A stretch of 64,000 nucleotides of DNA from contig JAYKYS010000007.1 in NCBI GenBank assembly GCA_036924285.1, positions 9,300,001 to 9,364,000 on the forward strand. The letters run 5' to 3'. The notes below the pieces were generated by a model that ran no database searches, had not been told where the DNA came from, and saw nothing but the letters and a program-made list of their open reading frames with translations. Shown here piece after piece: positions 44,573 to 58,464 of this stretch. How positions within the stretch are numbered: the stretch's first letter is position 1; every line of letters begins with the position of its first letter. Source of the stretch: Asterella californica. Lineage: Eukaryota; Streptophyta; Marchantiopsida; Marchantiales; Aytoniaceae. Made by a program: the position numbers and the translations under genes.

Positions 44573-47500
44573 TGTCTGCACGGGAAAACACCTCCGCATA
44601 GTACATGTGACTCAGGACGAGATCACCACGATGTACATATATATATATATATGTGACGTGCTGCATGTTATTACGTGTCTACTTGGAGGATGTTCCTTGC
44701 TGTAGGCAGATGATTTCCACTTTCATATGTTGGAGGTGTCCTTCACTGCACTATATATATATGTCCAGAATCAGCTGAAGGGAAATTAATTTCCATTTTA
44801 TTAATATTTTTGCATAAGCATAGTGCTCAGTGTTTTAAAAGGGACTTCCGATTAGTTCTTAGATTCAATTAATAGTAACAAGTGATATAGTTACTACTTG
44901 TTACAACTACACTGGTTATTTTGTAAACGCGTGTCGTTGATCACATGGTTAATAAGCGGGTAAGACTCTAATAATAAAGTTAACGTATTCTGAACTTATA
45001 TGGTCATGAATGTATACCCTTTGTTAAAATTCTCCAAGATTTTATTTCACATAATATTAAATAGCTATCATGACTATAACCATAATTGTATATCATATAT
45101 ATATATTCACTGTCCCACTGACTGCATGTTATGGTAGACATGAACTGGTGCATCCTCGATTGGAACCATGACATCCAGTACCGTGACGGTTCTGTGTGAA
45201 ACGGGATTCTGTTCATAGCCGAGAATGTGAAGATTTCTTTTCCATTTGTGAAGTTTCCTGTCTAAATTTGGACGAGAAAGGAAGGGGTCATGGTCATGAT
45301 GATGATGATGATCAGACATGCCATACTCACTACACACTGGCGTACGTAGTAGCGACCTGCCCAACGCAACGGAGCCAGTCCGTGGGGTCACTAAGTACCG
45401 TTGAGGTGACAACTGTGGATAAGACGCTCTCTCACAGAATATGAAGAGACGCGTTCTACTTTGAAAATTCATGCAATTTGAACGTTACAAGCTTGAAAGC
45501 AAAGGTAATTTAAAATTTAAATCATTCGACTTCAGGACAACATTTCGCGCGCCGTGGATAACTTCTTGACCATGTACAGTTCGTGCCCGTCTTTATACTC
45601 TCCTTCATCGACTCGAGCTTATACCGTCGTACATTATGATCATCTCTAATACTTATTCAAACTTGGTTAGGGTATGTGCATTTATCCTTACTGAGAATTG
45701 AATTCCTCAAAAGAGGTTGTTATATTAATTAATTTCTTATTGCATCCGGGAGTTTAGAATTTGAATACTTTTTAAACTTTAATCAAATACATAGCTTGGT
45801 TATTTTCTAGATAATTCATCCAAACAAAACTTGCCAGTAGTAAAAACTTATCGTGTATTCACTTTGGATTCTTTCGCACTGAATACGATCTACTAAGTAA
45901 TGTGTATTCAAGAATATGAATTTGGTTAAACCCCGAGTATTAGTATAAAAGCATAAAGGAATATTCCTTTCTTCACAGTGTTCTTTTTGTCTTTTGTCTC
46001 TCTGACAAAAGAGAGTTCTTTGCTCCAAGTAACCTTGAAATCTTCCCTTTGAACAATTTTTTTAAATATTGAAGAGTTTATTTTGAGATGAATCGTAACT
46101 TGTAAAGCTGATGAATAGTTTTAATTTGATATTTTATTTCAAAAATTCTAAGTTCAGATGAAAAATTAATTATCAAAAGTATTTTCTGCATAACAGTTAA
46201 ATTTCTCAGTTCTCTAAAATTAAACTCATAAAATAAAGTTTTCTAGGTTACCCAGATCACTTGTAGTCTATCTCTGTTTTAAACTCTAGTGCCCAAAAAA
46301 TATGCTTGGTAACCAAGAGGACTTCATTATGCTGTAGACCTGCGGATGAGAAATTTAACTATTATAATTATACTTATAATAGTTTTGCTGATAGAATTTT
46401 CTTAGGAGAACAGAATATGTTATGAAAAGGGTTGAATTAAAGCTCTCCAAGAACTTTACACTTCAAAATGATTCACTTCAGAATGATGTATTATTTTATT
46501 GAGTATCGATTGAGAAATGTTGATTCAGAACCGTTTCTGTGGTTCCTTGGAACAAACCTGCATCTTCCCTCTAACAAGGGATCGGAGAAAAAGAAAATAT
46601 TCTCTTCAAACCAAAGTAACCGGGGAGAAAAGAGAAATATTCTCTTTCCTTGTTTTTATATGGGGGGTTCAAGCACAAGCATGAGCATGCCAAGTAAGTT
46701 AATTGCAGTATCAAATTTCGATGCGTGTTGTGGGCAAACTTGTCTCTTACTAGATAAAACCATGTTTTATCATGCATGACAGCTGACAGTTTTGATGGGT
46801 AGCTCGGGAGGACCTCTTGAGAGTCCCTCTCGTCTTATAAGCTCGTTATAAGGTGTCGAGTCAATAGCCGAGAATATTTTATAACCTAGAGCTCGAACAA
46901 CTCCACCTCTAGCAGCATAAAATCGGATGGTCTTTTACGTATTTTTGGTGAAAGTTTACTAGGTGAACAAATTCATAATTATTATGCCGATCAATTATTT
47001 ACGAACCGTCAGATCATTGGTAATTTGGTATATTAGTTCCAGTTCAGACGCAACAAGATATGAAAACCATGACGAGATAAACTTAAATTAATTCGTTAAC
47101 GTGCCTTGTACCATCTGCTTGCTCGATACAGTGAAGAAGGATTAGCCAAAATATTTGATTCAATTAACTGAAATAATTTTAACTTCAAAGATAATCTTTG
47201 TTAATATGTAACCAAAGTGGGTGTTTGGTGAGGAGACGGAACGGGACAAGCGTCGTACGTAAACCCTGATAACACCGGTGGCTGATGGTGCAGTGCGGCT
47301 GGAGCGGAGAAAGTAACTTTTAGGAATTTCTTCTCGCTTGCTGTTACGAAGAAAAATATATAAGTGTTAAATGAAAACTTTATATTATGTTGATAAGAAA
47401 AATTAAAATATTTTATAAAATATTAATTGTTAGCCAAACCTGGAAATGCGGAATGACCTGAACATAAACTATAAGGGAAGGGCTGAAAGAGGTGCTCTCC

Positions 47501-47580
47501 AGAGTACATATGCAGACGGCTGATCAACACTCGATAAAATATTATAAAACATTTAATTTATTACTTTTTAATAAAAAGAT
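44573..47580. other. AT-rich intergenic DNA
   Basis: Contains (AT)n runs near 44640 and 45095 and an imperfect GATGAT run near 45297. Many short frames occur on both strands, but none has a domain, splice context or codon pattern that supports a gene. Confidence 0.5.
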
Positions 47581-47585
47581 TAAGT

Positions 47586-47945
47586 AATAAATTTAACCTT
47601 TGCATATTTGCCTCCTCCATCAGGAGGAGGTGAATATACATAAGGACAATTACCGCGGGTTAAATGGTGCTCGACCGGAGGAAGTGGTTTTCTTTAACTC
47701 CCCTTCCTCAAGTACTGGAGCCATCTTTTCTGCTTTGTGTTCATCTTCTCAACCTATCTTGGTTTCTAGGACCGTCCAGCCAGGGCGCACATCTACGGCA
47801 GACAATGGTAAGAAAGGTCCAAATATTTGTCTTTGGGAAGGGTATTCGCCTCATTTACATGGCTTTCTAAGTGTATATTAATTTATACCTTAACCTTTTC
47901 CGTGGAAGGTTTAGAGCATAAATTAATGTTCACATGAAATGACGC
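47586..47945. repeat. Segment bounded by hairpins
   Basis: On the left, CCTCCTCCATCAGGAGGAGG can fold, followed by TGAATATACATAAGG. On the right, ATTAATTTAT and ACCTTTTCC are mirrored by GGAAGGT and ATAAATTAAT. Similar hairpins recur at 48.7-48.83 kb and 58.44-58.56 kb. It may be a small non-autonomous element; ends are not defined. Confidence 0.4.
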
Positions 47946-48700
47946 GTTCACAGTGTGTCAGTCTGTGAGTTATGTGAACATGTGCCGGCACTTTGGAGAC
48001 TGATTGACACATATCAGTTAGAGAAAAATTTGTTTTTTAATGTCAACTTAATATAATATTTTTATATAACATTTATACATTTCCCGATAAGATAAAACGA
48101 GATTTGATGTACAAAGCCATGGGGGAGGATATTCGCGAGTGTAATTTTGTTGAGATTACCTCAGTTATGAAAATGGTTCACACAAATAGATACTAAGCAA
48201 ATATATCATCGAGAGTTCTGAATTATAATCACATTTGATCTCTGCTATTCTCAAGATTTCTTTCGCCTTCTTTCTTGAACTACTGGTTTCTACCCAAGTG
48301 GTGTTAAGTCCCCTCTACGTATCTGCGGAATTCTAATTGCTTTATGCATTTGCAAAATAGGAATATAAGGGAATATACATCCCATGCGAGGTGGAGAGTT
48401 TGGAGACGAAAGAAACAAGCGGTAAAAGACGGAGAATATCCGATGATCTCATTGGTTTCTGTACTAAATATTGCGTATGAAGAGGAACGCAAAAATAAAC
48501 TGTATATCCCGATGTGGACTAGTACTATACGTTGCTGGATTTAATGTGTATACGAATATACTATTTTATTATTATTTCTATTTAATATTTATAATTATTT
48601 TAAATAATATATAATTCTTAAATATTTTTAAAATATTAAATTATAATAATCAATAATCACAAGAAGATGCAAACATAACCCGTACACCATGAAGGCATAC
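47946..48700. other. AT-rich intergenic DNA
   Basis: Very AT-rich near 48550-48650. No supported gene. Confidence 0.5.
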
Positions 48701-48704
48701 ATGT

Positions 48705-48830
48705 GCTTCCAGAAGTATAAATCCTGAACCCGGTATTTATACTTCTGACTACCATATAGTTAATAACTATAGTGAACATTAACTTATTACCTAACCTTTC
48801 CGGTCGGAAGGTTAATTAATAAATTGGGGA
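48705..48830. repeat. Pair of adjacent hairpins
   Basis: CAGAAGTATAAAT at about 48711 is mirrored by ATTTATACTTCTG about 25 bases on. Next, TAACCTTTCC is mirrored by GGAAGGTTA near 48795-48815. The second hairpin shares its core with those near 47.9 and 58.48 kb. Confidence 0.6.
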
Positions 48831-51700
48831 TGCTGCACGCTTCCGAAGATCTTGTCTAAAAAACAAGGCTTAGAAGATTGTTACCGAATATTATTTAGGT
48901 TTGCAGAAGATGGAAGAGTGAATAATAATTATGCATGCCTCATGCCTTAAGGGAATGTGCATACTAGTAAATATCAACGAATTAAGTAGAGAGTTCGAAT
49001 TTAAGTTAGTTAATCTTTGGTAAATATATTTGCTGCTTGTTGCAATTGCTCTGTTGAATATCAACTGAATTGTCCCCTTCTCTATGTTTAGTGATTACAT
49101 AGTATACTCTATTTTCTACGACTGCACATTCCTTCAAACCTGATCTGCAATTCCAGTTTCAAACGAGAGGATTATTAGACTAAGTCAATTTCATTAAACA
49201 TATATGAGAGTACTTAATTTACTAAACTTATTTGTGGTTTCAAAGTATACATTATCAATTCTTTCTAAAACAATATTTGTAGTTTTTAATCTGGTAATAC
49301 TTAAAATATAAATATTCAAAATCTAATTCACATATTTAACCAATATGATCGAACATGCTCAACCTTGATGTAAGTTGCACTTTTGCCAGCGGGTTAAGTG
49401 ACCGTGGCAGAAAGTGCACCTCCCAACGATGTGCTTTGCCAGGAATTATCGGCGGACCGTCACCTTGCCGGTGGCCGACCCCCAGCAGGTCTCCATACAA
49501 TCGCCGGTGGCTCCTCGTCACACGCCACGGCTCGCCGGTAGTCTCCTCGTCGAGAGCCACCCATAGGACGGCAGCTCCTCACTGATATGTCGACAGCCCG
49601 CCGTCCCAGATCTACGCACTTAGGGTTATACTAAGCCTAATTGCACTCCTCCTTCTCCTCCTTCCTTCTCTTTTCTCTCTCTATATATACCTCCTCCTTT
49701 TCATTCTTCTTTCTCTTCTTCACTTTTTTCTTCCTTTTTAATTATGAGTTCCTCACTAGTTTTATTCTTTCATTCCTCCAAAGTCTTTTTCTTCTCCTGA
49801 GAATTATTCACCTTCTTGTTTTTTTCTCATTATACAATAAGCTATGTGAGTTGTACTCATGATCCTCATTTTGATTAAGATGATCTGACCATCGGACTAG
49901 TGGTGTATTGAGCATCGATGGAGATGGTGTGATCCTGCGATGTCGTGATTTCTTTATACTGTTAGCTACGTGGACTGCACCCACAACCCTCATTTCGATT
50001 AGAGTGATTTGTCAATCGTACTAATGATATATTGAACATCAACGGAGATGGTGCAAGTTTTTTTATTTTGATAACTATGTTGACGAGGAGTTTCAACTGG
50101 TGCTGGTCAGTCGTGGTGTTGTAGTTTGTGGTTGTGATTGTAGTTAGAGGTAAAGTTTTGACAAGACTCTTCGAGACAAGAATTAGTCTAGAGAACTATC
50201 CAGTTACATCATCACGTAAAGAAGGAAAAGAACCCATGTGCAGATGAGACGGCGAGATTGGGATGGCAAACCGTGAGTGATGAGCCGGCGGATGGAATCA
50301 CGGATGATTATGTATCAAATCAACGTACGGTTGATGAAATTCTTCTCACGGTCATGTAATGATATCATTTTTGTTCATATTTTCTGTTAAAAGTTCAAAA
50401 ATATTTAACATAACTAAAATCGAATCAAGATTTCAAGATTTCACGGATTTGTAAATTTTGGTCTATCCAACCGAAATTTTGGTTTAGTCAAAACTTGACT
50501 TCTAAGCAATACTTTAGTCAGATCTCTATACAAGTTTCAGTTGAAGATAGAAGAATGAAACATTTCACTATTTCTCTTCCCAAATTATTCTTAAAAAATT
50601 ATATTTATCACCTCTGTGATTTACTCACATGATGATGTAATCAAATATGCAGACACATTATCGTCCAATTCCACCTTCATTAATTAATTATTCCACTTAA
50701 GTGTTTCGATATACAATGATATAATGATTTTTGACAAATCTGATATTGTTAATGGAGTCCCCATTAACAATGTCAGGTCTGGTAAGTAGGTTATTTAGAT
50801 TAACTAGATGAAGACTCTGCAAAAAACAGTATGGCACTTCATGAATTTCACCGGTTCTTGCTGGTGTCTTCCCACTAGATGTTCTTTTACCTCGACTTTT
50901 TAGGAAAAGTGCATGTTCACACGAAAATGAACTTCTGTTCATGTGAATTCTACTTGACGTCTGATTCCGGTTGTAGTGAGACGACGTACTTGTTCACATT
51001 GTTCGGAAGTGAGAAGCCGAGTTTAGAAGCATCTCGACAACCAAGTTTGAATGCTTTTGCGAAGAAGATTGAGCGAAATTTCTCCAGAATCTCGAGTATA
51101 CAAAAGCATGGACCATTCACGCTACGAACCTCCATTGGTGATAGCATTTGCAAATAAACTTAACCAAATTAATCGACATTCACGTACATTATGGTCAACC
51201 GAATACGAAAAGCTTCAAAGTACCAGCCGAGGCTTTATTAGATGAGTGCGGTAAAGTTGAGAGTGGGTCTAAAAAATAGACAGATCATATCAATGTTGCT
51301 GTCCATACTTAAATGCTATACACCCAAACTGAGGAGGAACGAGAACAATGCACTTCGAGCATAAACTATGACAAAAGTAGGTTCATCTCCAAACCAATGG
51401 ACATGGAAAAGACACAAAAATTAGATAAGTCTGAAAGTTACTGTAAGCGAACAGTTAGAAGTAGTATCCGCAACCCACCTGCAAAGCAGCTTTGAATCAT
51501 GAACTACAACACAAGGTATATGTGAAACACAAAAGGCACGTCACAAGGTATCTCTGAAACACATAAAGCACATTGTCAAGCTACAACACAATCTTTCTCT
51601 ACAACCCAGAAGGCAAAAGCATAAAGTATGAATAATAGTATATTTGTCTGCCTGAAATCATCATCTACGGTTAGAACTTTACACTCTTCGCACTCGCACT
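48831..51700. other. Intergenic DNA, nothing firmly supported
   Basis: Includes a short GC-rich patch at 49380-49560 with CGCCGGTGG repeats and a pyrimidine-rich stretch at 49640-49800. Two related blocks (TGTGAGTTGTACTC...CGATGGAGATGGTG near 49845 and CGTGGACTGCAC...CAACGGAGATGGTG near 49968) are about 120 bases apart. Frames at 50879-51157 are open but unrecognised. Confidence 0.45.
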
Positions 51701-51719
51701 CATCCGGCTAGACATACAT

Positions 51720-52395
51720 ATGTGCTCAAGGCTTCTCTAGCCTCGGATGCTCTCGTTGCTAAACGCACTATACTCAAACAGCTCCCACCAGCTCAAGCTC
51801 TTGGTCATCACGTTTAATCAAAAGATAATCGTGACCAAGATACGTCATTTCTGCTTTAAGAGTCCAAAGGCTTGCTCAACAACCATCCGACTTCTGACAT
51901 GTGAATCATTGAAAATTCATTCTAGATGACCACTCGACGGACGAACACCACTTTTCGAACTGATAACCCGAGTCACTTAAAAGATATATATGCATCATTC
52001 ATTGTCATGACAGATCTCGTCAAGTACTATCCATGCAACACCCGCTGATAAAAATGTATTTTTTTTAACAATCTCTTCTCATGGACAGATCTTGGTTGTC
52101 CACAATAGATGTCCTAAAACACTTCTTCACTGTCGATGATACCCTACATCAACAACGAATAAAAACTCTTTCTATTGTAGTAGTTAACCACGAGTTCACG
52201 CCCTATGGGTGCTCTAATCTTAATATGGATCACATCGATAGCTCCTTGACAGTTTGGTAACCCACATAGCTTAAAGAACCCAACGCCCATATGGATCATG
52301 TTTGCAAACTGCATCTGAAAGTCACACCAAAAATCTGCTCCCCCAACACGTTGACTATAACATGAATTTCCTCTTGCACTATCCTCTTCACCCAA
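51720..52395 (-). pseudogene. PIF/Harbinger transposase remnant
   Basis: The minus-strand frame reads FFKLCGLPNCQGAIDVIHIK (first catalytic Asp) and then VNYYNRKSFYSLLM. After a stop it continues GIIDSEEVF and DIYCGQPRSVHEKRLLK (second Asp region). Further on LLSDSGYQ and, with frame changes, the VVEQAFGLLK-like region with the catalytic Glu can be recognised. These are the DDE_4-type motifs of PIF/Harbinger transposases. Stops and shifts show that it is dead. No terminal repeats identified. Confidence 0.8.
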
Positions 52396-53253
52396 ACAAC
52401 TCTCTTATGTTGAAATAAGTAGACCCATGAGACCAAAAACAATAAATTATGATAATCAATCGTTTCTCAACCAGAACAACTTTCCGAAATACAGTATCGA
52501 TCCTCTCCAATCTTGGCCTCACTTGCTCAAGTAGTCACAAAAATGAAGATTTCTTCATGCGCATAGACAGAACTCACCTCTCAGACCCATAAACAATCAT
52601 CAGATAATGATCAACATACACCACTTCGGTGCTTCACCCACCAACAAACTTCTTCTTTCTCCAAACAATACATCACTGCAAGTAAACCAGCAAAGGTTTG
52701 GGATCCAGTCTTTGTCATTGTTATGCCACTTAACTTCCGTTTCCTCTTCCTAGAAGCATAGAGGTCTGCTCTCCACTTATGCATTCAAGAATAGATCGGA
52801 AAAGCACTCCCAACTGAAGCAAGACCCAATTGGCCGGAAGCGACAACTCCTGCAAAGCCAGATTCTCACCTACAGCTACAACCACTATCGACTTTTAGTG
52901 TACAAATAAAACTCGAGAAGACAAAACAACTTACAGATACTGCTCAGCCCAGTCTTCCAACGAGTCGATCAAATGCAGTCACCATAGCGCCCAAGACTAT
53001 ACAAATGGACTCACAGTTGATAGCCAGTTCGTCTAGAACTCTACTCTCAAGCTCATATTGTTGAGAAAAATTGGCCCTCTCTATTTCCTGCTGTTGCGAG
53101 TAGCAAACAACCTCTCAACACTGCAAAGCACACCGTCGAATTCATGGTAGGCCCCAACCATGAATTCTCTCTTATCTAATGAATCTAATGATTATAGTAG
53201 TGAACAGATGAAGAGATGTACATCCCCTAAATTATTTTTCAAGTCATCTTTCT
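52396..53253. other. Unclassified sequence between transposon remnants
   Basis: Minus-strand pieces such as SGITMTKTGSQTFAGLLAV look coding-like but match nothing I recognise. This could be the 5' part of the Harbinger element. Confidence 0.35.
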
Positions 53254-54720
53254 TTACTTTTCAATATGTATAGATCTGTGTCTGCAACGTTCCTGATGAA
53301 TCTCAAGTGTGATACTCCTGATGTGAACTCCTTCAATCTGCGGATTCCAAGTCTTGGAACTTTGTTTCGTAACCCTCGTTTCCTCCAACATCATTTCGAA
53401 ATGCTTTACGTCTAGCTGATACACTCTCCGTCCTAATTGAGTAGCAAGAGTTGGAGCTAACGTACGGGCAGTGTTCATTTTTGCTACTGACGTAAATGTC
53501 TGAGTCATCATCTCCCGCTCTTTGACAGCATCCTTGTGTTACAAGTCTGGCGACCCTGGTACCTGACCACATACTGGTTTGCTTCGGAATGGGTCCTCTG
53601 GTGTTCTTTTCTCGATTATATTTCTTGGCCTTGGCCTCCGGGGTGAAACTATATACTACAACTCGTACAACTTCCATCCACAGGTAATTTTCCAACTTCT
53701 TGCTTTCAGCATCGTCCTAGCCATCTCTACAACAATCTCAATTCCTCCACTCAGTAATCCCATCCCTGTCAGCGCCTCCACTACTGCTGCTATGAATTCT
53801 GCTTCAGACTTTTCCTTAGAAAATACACCCACATCCTCCTGTTCAAGTAATCCACAACTAACATCAAGTATTCTGTTCCCCCTCGTGACTTGGTCTGTGT
53901 AGGACCAACTAATGTACCTGAATGAATTCCAAGTAACTGCTTGAACTGGGATGGCCTTCCACTGGAAATTTGCCTCGGTTTGTTTTTACCTTTAACAAAA
54001 GCCTCACATATTATCGTGACTTCCTCGACATCTGGTAGTCCTGACCATATCCTTGCTTTTGAGTTGTTGTAAAATCCCTTGCAAATTAGATGCCTATACC
54101 GTTGATTCCATAATCTGTTCACCTCTCGTTCTCATACCAACTCACAAGTTTCCTCCGGATTCTCAATAGTTGATACAACCTGAGCGTCTTCTAAACTCTC
54201 GCAGTGATGGAATTCTTGCCATTCCTAAGCTGACAATCATGGCGAAAAGTGACCTTCATCCCTCGGCTACTAAAATCTTCCCCACAACTCGCAACAGATT
54301 GTAGACTACAATCCTCTGAGAATTGAACCATAGGTAGGTGCAAGATTTCAGTCTCGATATGAGATCTGCACCCAAGTCCAGTTCTCCCTTTCAAGTACAA
54401 CCCATTGACTACATCTAGAAGACATCCGCCTCCAATCCCCACACTTTAATGGGTAAGACAGTTGACAAGAGGGTAGGGTAACTTTTCAACTCCCAAGAAG
54501 CCATTCATGCATACGGCAAGAACAACAACGGACGTACAAAACAGAGATTCCATCAGTTGAGAGTTCGTTCGAAGCACAAACCGACGGCCAGAAATTATAT
54601 TGACCTTGGCCACATGTAGGAGCCCCAACTTTAACGGGATATGAACATGCACGTCGCATACTAGCAACTGGAAAAGAAGGCATTTCAGCTCTTGGCATGT
54701 TGGTTGTTTCCATTCCTCAA
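53254..54720 (-). pseudogene. Ty1/copia pol remnant (protease end, integrase, RT start)
   Basis: From right to left there is a protease-to-GAG-pre-integrase stretch (VTFRHDCQLRNGKNSITARV). Integrase at 54122-53790 follows (GLPDVEEVTIICEAFVKGK; LLGIHSGTLVGPTQTKS, where Gly replaces the usual catalytic Asp; LMLVVDYLNRRMWVYF). After an internal deletion comes the RT start (VAKMNTARTLA, RRVYQLDVK). Stops and shifts are common. No LTR was found nearby. Relation to the copia gag at 20 kb is not testable because they do not overlap. Confidence 0.8.
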
Positions 54721-55271
54721 GATTTAGGGTTCATCATGACACGCGAAGAAATCACGTATCGGAGATATCAAATGAACAATATTCTCATCTCGGAATAGAT
54801 TTCCCTAAGTAGAAAAGTGGTGCGAGCTTCAGTAATCGGAAACTGTTGACTGTCAGAAAACAATCACCACGAGTACAGGTCGAATGTTTCGGAACTTCTG
54901 CACTGTACTTTTACTAAATCCATCCTCCTGGACGGCAAGAGTTGAACTGGGTCTTTTCTGTTCAAAGTCTGCTTCCTCAAACGGGGAGTACACGTTCAAA
55001 CTCCTTGCATGAAGTGTAGACCTACCTGCCAGTTCTACATCCGAGCGACAAGTCATAGGGGCGTAGACGTTGGATTCGTTGATCACACTGAGCATCCAGT
55101 GAATTACTCCTGTTTCTCCAGTACCATCTGATATATCAGTAAATCACCAAATGACATGTTCGGTTCACAAAGGAGTGTCTAGTGTTTGAGGGTAGAGACA
55201 GTTGACCTAGAATTACTTGATCCAGGCGATGCAACCCAGGAGAAGGATTTACGGTCTGCGAGCTTGTCCGC
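54721..55271. other. Sequence between copia remnant and next gene
   Basis: No gene supported. It is probably the 3' flank or 3' UTR of the minus-strand gene ending at 55272. Confidence 0.4.
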
Positions 55272-57723
55272 TCAGACCTTATGATGTTCCTGCTGCCATT
55301 GTTCGTACTGCTTTCTGTCATATTCTCTTCTTTCCTTGGCGGACATTCTACTCCGCCTTCTTTCATTTTCAGGCCTTCCTTCAACGCCATTTTCAGTACC
55401 ACCAGAGGAGTCACCAATAAACACTGGTTGCATCACAAGATCAAACGGATCTGCCATTAGACCTGTAGCACCAGATTCCTGCCAGGACGAGAATATCGGA
55501 AATATGAGTTCGCATCCATGACGGGATGAGTTGCGAACAAACTACCACAAGACTCATCATAATAAACAGGTAGATCCGAATAGAAAGAGAAAATACTTGT
55601 CATAACCAAGACGGAATGAATTTCTCAACAAAGACCTTCGATGAGAAATAGAGGAGAACAGGCGAGAGAGCCATCACCGCTCAGGCACGAGATTTACCTT
55701 TCTTGTAACAGCTTCTTTCGATTCCGGTTTCCACAACCGAGGTATTCTCCTCAATTCTTCACCATAGCCGAGTCCGGTCTCCTGTTCTTCTGACAGTGGC
55801 CCAGAAGTACCGGGCAGCCTATCATAAATCCTTGTCGCCAAATCCTCGTTCGGGGCAGGTAAGGACGAGTCCCGCAAATCGTCATCCGTGACGTATACGG
55901 GTTGAGGCCGACGGTCATGGTCTTTCACCAGATCCGTCTTCAACAACGGATGGTTCGGGAAGTCTTCGCGAAGACTGCTGCGGGACAATCTCCTTAGTCT
56001 TAGGGCCAAAAAGTTCAAAGGTTTAAGGTGTAAACCGCTGGCCTACTCACCGAAAAGAACTCTGTCCTATGATTTCTAGCCTCGTAATACAACTTTATAT
56101 GCATAAAAAACCCCAACAGTCTGTTACTCAAATGAAGTGAAAGGATAATTACATGGCTATAAGCTCACCCCGCAACGGACTGTTCCCAAGAGACAGAATT
56201 TTCTTCAAACATGAATTTACAGCAAGTCGAGCACCCATTTCGTGTCCAACGACAGCAGCCGCTGCGAAAGCAAGAACAATGAAAATAAGATCAGAATCTT
56301 CTATGCTACTATGTGTAGACACATTCCACTCAACTAGCGTAATCCTATATCTTCTACAGAGTAAGAACATCTCCCCCATTGCACAATCCAAGCATTCATT
56401 CTTCATCTACTCCGAAGACAAAACCAGATTGTACAAGCACGTACAGGGTCACTATGTAACATCCTACTACAGACTTGTTCATCCAAGATAATTCCCATTA
56501 GGTGGTACGGCAGTCCCTGAGACCAACCTTGCAATACAGCGATAAGACGAAGTGCTCAGTTGCACTTACAAATAGTCATCAGAACCCTCGGAAAAGCCTT
56601 CAGTCTGGTCCCACCGCTAACTGCAGAGAAATTTACGAGCTACATCAGAGACACAAATTAACGACACATGCGAAACATTAGCCCTAATAGTGGGAACAAG
56701 GAATTTATTTCTGCGGATAATCCCCATACTTATCTCCTCCCACGATGGTGCAAGGAGCAGTTCTTACCACAAGCAACAATACTATAGCTAGGTAAAAGGA
56801 AGAATTGGACTTACAAGACCACGCAAGGGCACCAGCAGCAAGCGGTGCATTCATTATATACCATTTTCCATCCTCATAGCACTTCCCTAGAGCCTCTCCC
56901 TCCTGCGGGGTTGGTTTATACTGCACCGATACATTAAGTTAGTTTCTGTAATGTCAAGGTATGTACCACCAGACTAAAGCCTACCTAACCAGGTACACAG
57001 CCCTAAAATCTAACCGATCTAGCATTTTAGCAACGGCAAACTCTTTGATCTCACTGTATATGAAGTGATCCTCCGCCGAGGTGACCTGACCACTTTCCTC
57101 TCTTTCATCTACACTCCTCATCAGCTTGTTTACTGAATTCTCTAAGCATCTGCAAACTTGGAGGCTTCTCAGAACTGCTTCTTTCAAATAATCAGCAAAA
57201 ACTTTGGTGTTGCTTCCTCGTCACCCCAAAATAATGCGACAATCTCCACTCAGATTTCCAACAGTCAGATATTTTACACCCCACCATACCAAGTAGGTGA
57301 TTAACATCAACTCGAAAATCAACGCTGTCAGGAGATAACATTACTCGAGACAAGCTAGGCAACAACGAAATAAAACTTGCCCTGCATTCGTTAGCCAAGG
57401 CATTGACAAAGCTGCCTTGATAATTTACAGTGTAAGTTTGTAACCATTTTCGGACGCCAACAGACGCATCAAATTCAAAAGAACATTAACTCCAAGCAGG
57501 TGATCAATAAAGAAAGAACGCCTAGAGGCACCGATTCTTGATCGACCAAATTACATAAAGCACAGAAAACGCTAGTCCATCTGGCGATACTGGAAAGACG
57601 CCAGAAGAAAGAAGATATGCCCACCTTCGCAGCCTCCACCTGCGAGACCAGCTTCGACAAAGGATTTTCCGGTGCTTTCTGCCGAATTTTGGGTGGCTCC
57701 TCAGCAACCACACTGGGATCCAT
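55272..57723 (-). CDS. Probable multi-exon gene of unknown function (possibly frameshifted)
   Basis: Exon-like blocks with splice sites on the minus strand: 57723-57625 (MDPSVVAEEPPKIRQKAPEN), about 57480-57000 (FVNALANECRASFISLLPSL, then in another frame LKEAVLRSLQVCRCLENSV), 56920-56815 (YKPTPQEGEALGKCYEDGKW), 56261-56169 (AAVVGHEMGARLAVNSCLKK), 56092-56051 (LYYEARNHRTEFFS), 55977-55698 (RRPQPVYVTDDDLRDSSLP) and 55478-55272 (ADPFDLVMQPVFIGDSS, ending in a basic, Gln-rich tail). The phases of the third to fourth and of the last two blocks match. The joins around 56092-56051 do not, and the 57.2-kb block changes frame. This is a decaying gene or an incomplete model. I do not recognise the family. 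Confidence 0.5.
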
Positions 57724-58440
57724 TATTTCTCACACCCACTTCAAGCAGGTGTCCCTGATCACTCAATCCTCCGCGACACTGACTAAACAGATCGGATCAA
57801 CAGGGACGGATCCAAGCATTTCCACTTCTCCGGCTACAGCTCAAGACGGTACACGGATTACCCTCAAAGTCGAAGAGCACTCTAGCAAAACGGAGCGCAT
57901 AAGCACAATACATACTCTTACTGTAAACCCTCGACCTTCATCCTCGAAGCCACGTGACCCAATACCCACCGGCTGCTTCTGTGCATAACCGGATAGAGAC
58001 TGTTCCCCTGACTCCTGAAGTTGGTGGAATGATCTAAAAACTCTACGCGAACGCCAGGTACAGTAGCGAGCATGAAAACTAAATATCCTGCCCCACGGCA
58101 TTGTACAAATAGAAAGAAAAGGACAAAAAATTACCACCGCGGAAGGCTCCATTGCCTTGTACAATGAAAAAAAGAGGTATAATGTAAATTTAAATACAAG
58201 TCTTAAGAGGTGCAGTGGAAATTCTTCAAAGGATGTACAGGGGAAAGATAAATATCAAGACTTGGTTAAAAGATAAATTGAAAAATCTAAATTTATATAT
58301 CTAAAATTAAATGACTATATTTACAAAGTTTATTTTAAGCATGTCTTAGGGTCATGAAACACATGGCCTCCCTAAAGCAAGAGAACCCATAAGTGAAGCG
58401 ACTCTACCAGGAACTAACCGACTATAAGTCTCATTCTTTT
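57724..58440. other. Upstream flank of the unknown gene
   Basis: Probable promoter or 5' UTR for the minus-strand gene. The frames here have no support. Confidence 0.35.
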
Positions 58441-58464
58441 TACGGATGAGGTCTATACTTGAGG

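Noticed and set aside
45280..45320. GATGAT run as a regulatory element
   Set aside because: It is a short imperfect microsatellite without any linked gene.
49336..49585. Overlapping frames in the GC-rich patch at 49.4 kb as a gene
   Set aside because: Both strands are open only because of base composition; no domain, start context or splice signals.
57841..58164. Minus-strand 107-codon frame upstream of the unknown gene
   Set aside because: Composition is not coding-like, and it overlaps the presumed promoter/5' UTR.
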